Origin: Chloroflexota bacterium
GTDB taxonomy: Bacteria; Chloroflexota; UBA6077; JACQUR01
DNA length: 9,596 bases
Assembly: GCA_016210245.1 (NCBI GenBank)
Contig: JACQUR010000321.1
Span: 1-9,596 of the forward strand
Reading direction: 5' to 3'
The translations under genes and the position numbers were made by a program. Shown here piece after piece: positions 6,664-9,596 of this stretch (its first letter is position 1; each line of letters starts with the position of its first letter). Below the pieces are notes generated by a model, which was not told the origin of the DNA, made no database searches, and saw only the letters and a list, made by a program, of their open reading frames with translations.

Positions 6664-7026
6664 ATGGCGAGGATGTTGTTCCATGTCCTGGTTGGATCAG
6701 AAAACCCGACTCGCGCCTGCTTACCCTTTCTGCAGGCCGTCGCCAACAAGGAGCGAGGCGACGAGGTGCAGATTGCGCTGGCAGGCGACGCCGTCGTCCT
6801 CATCCGCGACGCGGTGATCGACAGCGTCGTTCCCGTGGGCTGGCCGCCCCTGAAGGAAACTTTCCAGAAGGTCGTCCAGGCCGGCATTGCCATCCACGTC
6901 TGAGGCGGCTGCTCGAAGGCCCGTGGGGTCACCGAGGCAGACCTGCAAGGCAAGAACGCTCGTTTCGCCACCTTCCAGGACTCGGCGGAACTGTACGCCA
7001 GCATGGACAAGGTGTTCATTTACTAG
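6664..7026 (+). CDS. DsrE-family protein with in-frame TGA, candidate selenoprotein (Sec80)
   Basis: ATG 6664 follows AAGGAGGTGA (6649-6658) at ideal spacing. The frame meets TGA at 6901-6903 and then stays open for 40 more codons to TAG 7024. Read through, it gives 120 residues. Residues 3-60 show the DsrE/TusD-like fold pattern (FHVLVGSENP, then ERGDEVQIALAGDAVVL), and 61-79 a PPLKETFQKVVQAGIAIHV strand-helix. After the TGA, GGCSKARGVTEADLQGKNA continues the same family without a break. DsrE-family proteins often have cysteine at the TGA position, near residue 78-80 as in DsrE and TusD, where it carries persulfide sulfur. Here that position would be selenocysteine in a U80-G-G-C83 redox motif. 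A stem-loop fitting bacterial SECIS rules follows. Likely cytosolic, in sulfur or redox transfer. Alternatives are a cysteine-to-stop mutation or a 79-residue truncated product; the intact downstream frame argues against decay. Confidence 0.85.
6901..6903 (+). other. TGA codon predicted to encode selenocysteine
   Basis: This in-frame TGA falls where DsrE-family proteins carry a conserved cysteine, and two glycines then Cys83 follow, giving UxxC. A standard annotation would end the gene here and leave 40 conserved-looking codons unassigned. Confidence 0.78.
6904..6943 (+). promoter_or_regulatory. Bacterial SECIS-like stem-loop
   Basis: Lower helix: 6907-6915 pairs with 6933-6943 as nine base pairs, with single bulges at G6936 and A6941. 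Upper helix: 6918-6922 (GGCCC) pairs with 6926-6930 (GGGUC, one G-U pair), above a small internal loop. The apical loop is GUG (6923-6925), starting 20 nt after the TGA. Bacterial SECIS elements recognised by SelB are known to lie directly after the UGA, with a short loop carrying G in its first positions about 16-37 nt downstream. This fits. Pairing was drawn by hand. Confidence 0.7.
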
Positions 7027-7034
7027 GCCAGGTC

Positions 7035-7064
7035 CACAGTCGACAGTCGACAGTTCACAGTCGA
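7035..7064. repeat. Short tandem CAGTCGA-word array
   Basis: CACAGTCGA, CAGTCGA, CAGTT and CACAGTCGA follow one another directly after the stop of the DsrE gene. The words contain the palindrome GTCGAC. They are unrelated to the neighbouring copy C but similar in style: short words, tandem, intergenic. Confidence 0.7.
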
Positions 7065-7080
7065 GAGGGCACGAGCGGGC

Positions 7081-7154
7081 AGAGTGCAGATTTGAGATTG
7101 CAGAGTGCAGATTGACTTCCAAATCTGCACTCTGCAATCTCAAATCTGCACTCT
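7081..7154. repeat. Palindromic intergenic repeat, copy C
   Basis: Two perfect 33-nt arms (7081-7113 and 7122-7154) flank an 8-nt centre. The arm words are those of copies A and B, and CTCTCTCATCG at the right edge is shared with copy B. It lies between the DsrE gene and acpS, ending 55 nt before the acpS ATG. No T-run follows. It might separate the two transcription units. Confidence 0.93.
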
Positions 7155-7208
7155 CTCATCGAGGTCCTCTGGTACGCACCCTGCGGTCGTCTCCCTGTGG
7201 AGGCCAGC

Positions 7209-7562
7209 ATGTGCGGCGGGCGGCTGCGGGTTGGGGTGGACCTGGTGTACATCGAGCGGGTGGCGCGGCTGCTGGAGAGCCGGGCGGCGCTGGAGCGCGT
7301 CTTCCACCCGGCCGAGCTGGGCGACGGTCGGCCAGAACACCTGGCCGGCGTCTTTGCCGCCAAGGAGGCGTTTTTCAAGGCGCTCGGCTGCTCGCCGCAG
7401 TGGCTGCGGTTGGAGGTCCGGGCCGGGCCGGGCGGACGGCCGGAGCTGCGCCCGGGCCCGGGGCTGCCCGCGCTGCGGGAGGCCGACCTGTCCATCAGCC
7501 ACGAGCAGGACTACGCCCTCGCCGCGGTAGTGCTGCGCCTGGCCGAGCAGGACGATGGCTGA
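7209..7562 (+). CDS. acpS: Holo-[acyl-carrier-protein] synthase
   Basis: This is a 117-residue protein, close to the usual AcpS length. ATG 7209 is chosen because GGAGG (7199-7203) lies 5 nt upstream; GTG 7197 would overlap that site. The enzyme moves 4'-phosphopantetheine from CoA to a serine of acyl carrier proteins, in the cytosol, with Mg2+. Both family marks are present: VGVDLVYIERV with metal-binding D11, and FAAKEAFFKALG with E53. The late SISHEQDYALAAVV strand (96-108) is also typical. The C-terminus is short and Pro/Arg-rich at 70-90. The gene overlaps the next one by 8 nt (ATGGCTGA), so the two are translationally coupled. The neighbour contains a carrier domain, its likely substrate. 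Family assignment is firm; whether it also serves the fatty-acid ACP is unknown. Confidence 0.93.
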   Translation: MCGGRLRVGVDLVYIERVARLLESRAALERVFHPAELGDGRPEHLAGVFAAKEAFFKALGCSPQWLRLEVRAGPGGRPELRPGPGLPALREADLSISHEQDYALAAVVLRLAEQDDG

Positions 7563-9596
7563 GGCGACGCTGCTGGAGCTGGTGGAGGGGCTGCGCGGGT
7601 TCGGCCGCGCGCCCGCCTTCCGCCACCACACCGAGTTCCGCACCTTCCACTGGACCTACGACCAGGTCTACGGGGCAGCGTGCGAGGTGGCCGCGCTGCT
7701 GCGCGAGCGGGGGTTGCGGCCCGGCGACCGGGCGCTGCTCTGGGCGCCCAATAGCCCCCTCTGGCCGACCATCTTCTTCGGCGGCCTGCTGGCCGGGGTG
7801 GCCCTGGTGCCGGTCGACCTGCGCTCCCGCCCGGAGTTCGTTCGCGCCCTCGGCCAGGAGACGGAGGCGCGGCTCGTCTTCCGCACCCGCTTCAAGCCCG
7901 ACCCCGGCGTGGGCACGCCCACCTGCCTGGTGGAGGAACTGGAGGAGCGCCTGGAGCGCCGCCCGCCCCCGGGCTTTCGCCCCTTCCGCCCCCGCCCGGA
8001 CACGATCGCCGAGCTGGTCTACACCTCCGGCACCACCGGTCGGCCCAAGGGGGTGGTGCTCACCCACGGGAACCTGGCCGCCAACCTGCGCGGCCTCGAC
8101 CCGGTCGTGCCCCGCCGGCCGGACCTGCGGCTGCTCTCCCTGCTACCCCTCAGCCACGTCTTCGGCCAGGCGGTCGACCTGTTCATCGCCTCGGCGCGCG
8201 GGGCGCTGGTAGTCTACCTGGAGACCATCCGTCCGGCGAGCATCCGCGCGGCGCTGCGCCGGGACCGGATCGTCGGCCTGGCCGTGGTGCCGCGCCTGCT
8301 GGAGCTGCTGCGCGACGACCTGCGGCGCGAGGTGGGGCGCGTGCCGGGCGGCGGGGAGGTGTTGGAGCGCCTGCGCCCGCTCGCCCGGTTGCTCCCGCCG
8401 GAGGCGCGCCGCCGGCTCTTCTGGCCCCTCCACCAGGCCCTGGGCGGCAGCCTCGACTACCTGGTGGTGGGTGGGGCGAGCCTCGATCCAGAGCTGGAGC
8501 GGTTCTGGGACGACCTGGGGTTCCTGGTGCTCCAGGGCTACGGGCTGACCGAGACGGCGCCGGTGGTGGCCTGCAACCGGCCCGACGAGCGGCGACTGGG
8601 GTCGGTGGGCAAGCCGCTGGCCGGGGTGGAGGTGCGCCTTGGCCCGGAGGGCGAGCTCCTGGTGCGCGGGCCGAACGTCACCCCTGGCTACTACCGTAAC
8701 CCGGGCGCGACCGCCGAGAGCTTCACGGACGGCTGGTTGCGCAGCGGCGACCTGGGCCACTTCGACCGCGCCGGGTTCCTGTACGTCGATGGGCGCAAGA
8801 AGGACCTGATCGTCACCCCGGCCGGGGTGAACGTCTATCCCGAGGACGTCGAGGCGGCGCTCGACCGGCTGCCCGAGGTGCGGGCCAGCGCCGTGCTGGA
8901 GTGGCAGGGCCGCATTCACGCTGTGCTGCTCCCCGCCGACCGGGAGCGCTTCGACCCCCGCGCCGCCGTAGCACGGGCCAATCGGCAGCTCGATCCGGCG
9001 CAGCACATCCAGGGCTTCACCGTCTGGCCCGAGCCCGACTTCCCGCGCACCCCGACCCTCAAGGTGCGCAAGGCGGAGGTGCGGCGGGCGCTGGAGGCGC
9101 TCGCGGCCGGCCAGCCGTCGCCGCGGGTCGAAGCCCTGGCCGGGCCCTCGACTGTCCGCGAGCTGGTGGCCCGCGTGGCCGAGCGGCCGGTGGGGCAGGT
9201 GCGGGCGCAGGACACCCTGGGCGTGGACCTGGGGCTCAGCTCGATCGATCGGCTGGAGCTGGCCGCGCTGATCGAGCAGGAGCTGAACCGCGACCTGGAC
9301 GAGGCGGCATTGACGGGCGAGCTGAGCGTGGCCGAGCTGGAGCGCCTGGTGGCGGAGGGGCCGGGCGGCCCGCGCGGCGTGCAGCCCGCGCGCTGGGCCC
9401 GCTCCCGCCCCGCCCGGCTGGTGCGCCGTCTGCTCCAGGAGGCGCTGGTCTTCCCCCTGCTGCGGACGATCTGCGACCTTCGGGTCGCGGGCGGGTTGGA
9501 GGTTGGTGGTTGGAGGGTGGTGGGGAACCACACCAACCTCCAACCACCCACCAACAACCCCGAGGCCCGCCCGGTAATCCAGGCGGCCCACCACAC
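7555..9596 (+). CDS. Acyl-adenylating enzyme - acyl carrier - PlsC-like acyltransferase fusion (3' end outside window)
   Basis: The frame is open for 680 codons to the right edge. Residues 1-520 are an AMP-binding enzyme: the P-loop-like YTSGTTGRPKG (156-166), YGLTET (329-334), SGDLG with ATP-binding D399, GRKKDLI (413-419) and the C-terminal lysine K503 in PRTPTLKVRK. Residues about 530-610 are a carrier domain, with S563 in LGLSSIDRLEL as the phosphopantetheine site (the usual DSL is SSI). From about 625, LLQEALVFPLLRTICDLRVAG and EARPVIQAAHHT look like the start of a PlsC/LPLAT domain, whose NHxxxxD motif would fall at the edge. The order is reversed from E. coli Aas (acyltransferase then synthetase), but the logic is similar: activate a fatty acid, hold it on the carrier, and transfer it to a lysolipid. 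A palindromic repeat interrupts the acyltransferase start in frame (residues about 647-669). It is coupled to acpS. Confidence 0.88.
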   Translation, partial: MAEATLLELVEGLRGFGRAPAFRHHTEFRTFHWTYDQVYGAACEVAALLRERGLRPGDRALLWAPNSPLWPTIFFGGLLAGVALVPVDLRSRPEFVRALGQETEARLVFRTRFKPDPGVGTPTCLVEELEERLERRPPPGFRPFRPRPDTIAELVYTSGTTGRPKGVVLTHGNLAANLRGLDPVVPRRPDLRLLSLLPLSHVFGQAVDLFIASARGALVVYLETIRPASIRAALRRDRIVGLAVVPRLLELLRDDLRREVGRVPGGGEVLERLRPLARLLPPEARRRLFWPLHQALGGSLDYLVVGGASLDPELERFWDDLGFLVLQGYGLTETAPVVACNRPDERRLGSVGKPLAGVEVRLGPEGELLVRGPNVTPGYYRNPGATAESFTDGWLRSGDLGHFDRAGFLYVDGRKKDLIVTPAGVNVYPEDVEAALDRLPEVRASAVLEWQGRIHAVLLPADRERFDPRAAVARANRQLDPAQHIQGFTVWPEPDFPRTPTLKVRKAEVRRALEALAAGQPSPRVEALAGPSTVRELVARVAERPVGQVRAQDTLGVDLGLSSIDRLELAALIEQELNRDLDEAALTGELSVAELERLVAEGPGGPRGVQPARWARSRPARLVRRLLQEALVFPLLRTICDLRVAGGLEVGGWRVVGNHTNLQPPTNNPEARPVIQAAHH
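9494..9559. repeat. GGTTGG/GGTGG palindrome inside the acyltransferase coding sequence
   Basis: Arms 9494-9522 and 9531-9559 are inverted with 25 of 29 positions matching, around an 8-nt centre. The arms are made of GGTTGGAGG and GGTGG words. It is translated in frame as a Gly/Trp/Pro/Asn-rich insert (residues about 647-669) between GLE and EARPVI, where related acyltransferases have only a few residues. It looks like an inserted repeat element that kept the frame. Confidence 0.8.

Noticed and set aside
6565..6903. DsrE gene as a 112-residue protein starting upstream and ending at the TGA
   Set aside because: The upstream start lies in an inverted repeat and lacks a ribosome site, whereas ATG 6664 has an ideal one; the sequence after the TGA continues the family.
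6901..7026. Pseudogene by stop mutation in the DsrE gene
   Set aside because: Possible, but the remaining 40 codons are intact, the TGA sits at the conserved Cys column, UxxC is formed and a SECIS-like fold follows. Kept only as the alternative.
4716..7154. CRISPR array from the recurring GCAGATTTGAGA words
   Set aside because: Repeats are irregular and palindromic, with no unique spacers of constant length and no cas genes.
8143..9594. Long minus-strand frame of 483 codons opposite the adenylating enzyme
   Set aside because: The plus strand carries all expected AMP-binding and carrier-domain motifs in one frame; the minus frame is a His/Gln/Arg-rich shadow caused by GC bias.

Overview
The window is GC-rich bacterial DNA with strong codon-position bias toward G/C and compact gene packing. 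A high-GC lineage such as Chloroflexota fits best: orphan Phd/antitoxin-like genes, LysM-NlpC/P60 hydrolases and many short intergenic palindromic repeats occur together there. This assignment is tentative and rests on general resemblance, not on a marker gene. There are eight protein genes, two of them cut by the window edges, and no tRNA or rRNA gene.

Layout. (1) Positions 1-2400, minus strand: an 800-codon open frame that runs off the left edge. It has a signal peptide or lipobox, 15 collagen-type Gly-X-Y triplets and a long array of beta-strand repeats, and looks like a fibrous surface or tail-fibre-like protein. (2) 2605-3036, plus: a Phd/YefM-type antitoxin fused to a second small antitoxin-like module, with no toxin beside it. 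(3) 3134-4705, plus: a membrane-anchored cell-wall hydrolase with four LysM repeats and an NlpC/P60 domain. (4) 4832-5749, plus: an atypical short-chain dehydrogenase/NAD(P)-binding protein. (5) 5740-6381, minus: a multi-spanning membrane protein, probably VTT/DedA-like, convergent with gene 4. (6) 6664-7026, plus: a DsrE-family protein whose reading frame is crossed by a TGA codon at the conserved redox cysteine. It reads UGGC and is followed at the right distance by a SECIS-like stem-loop, so it is a strong selenoprotein candidate. (7) 7209-7562, plus: AcpS, holo-ACP synthase. (8) 7555-9596+, plus: an acyl-adenylating enzyme fused to an acyl carrier domain and to the start of a PlsC-like acyltransferase. 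It overlaps acpS by 8 nt and is cut by the right edge.

Genes 7 and 8 form an evident functional unit: AcpS can attach phosphopantetheine to the carrier domain of its neighbour, which would pass an activated acyl chain to a lysophospholipid-type acceptor. The other genes look like independent units.

The non-coding DNA is unusual. Three copies of a palindromic repeat built from the words GCAGATTTGAGA and GTGCAGA sit at 4716-4775, 6384-6486 and 7081-7154. A second low-complexity word array (CAGTCGA) sits at 7035-7064. A third palindrome (GGTTGG/GGTGG words) lies inside the coding frame of gene 8 at 9494-9559 and appears to be an in-frame insertion.

The main discoveries to check are the selenocysteine DsrE protein with its SECIS, and the palindromic element inserted in a coding sequence.
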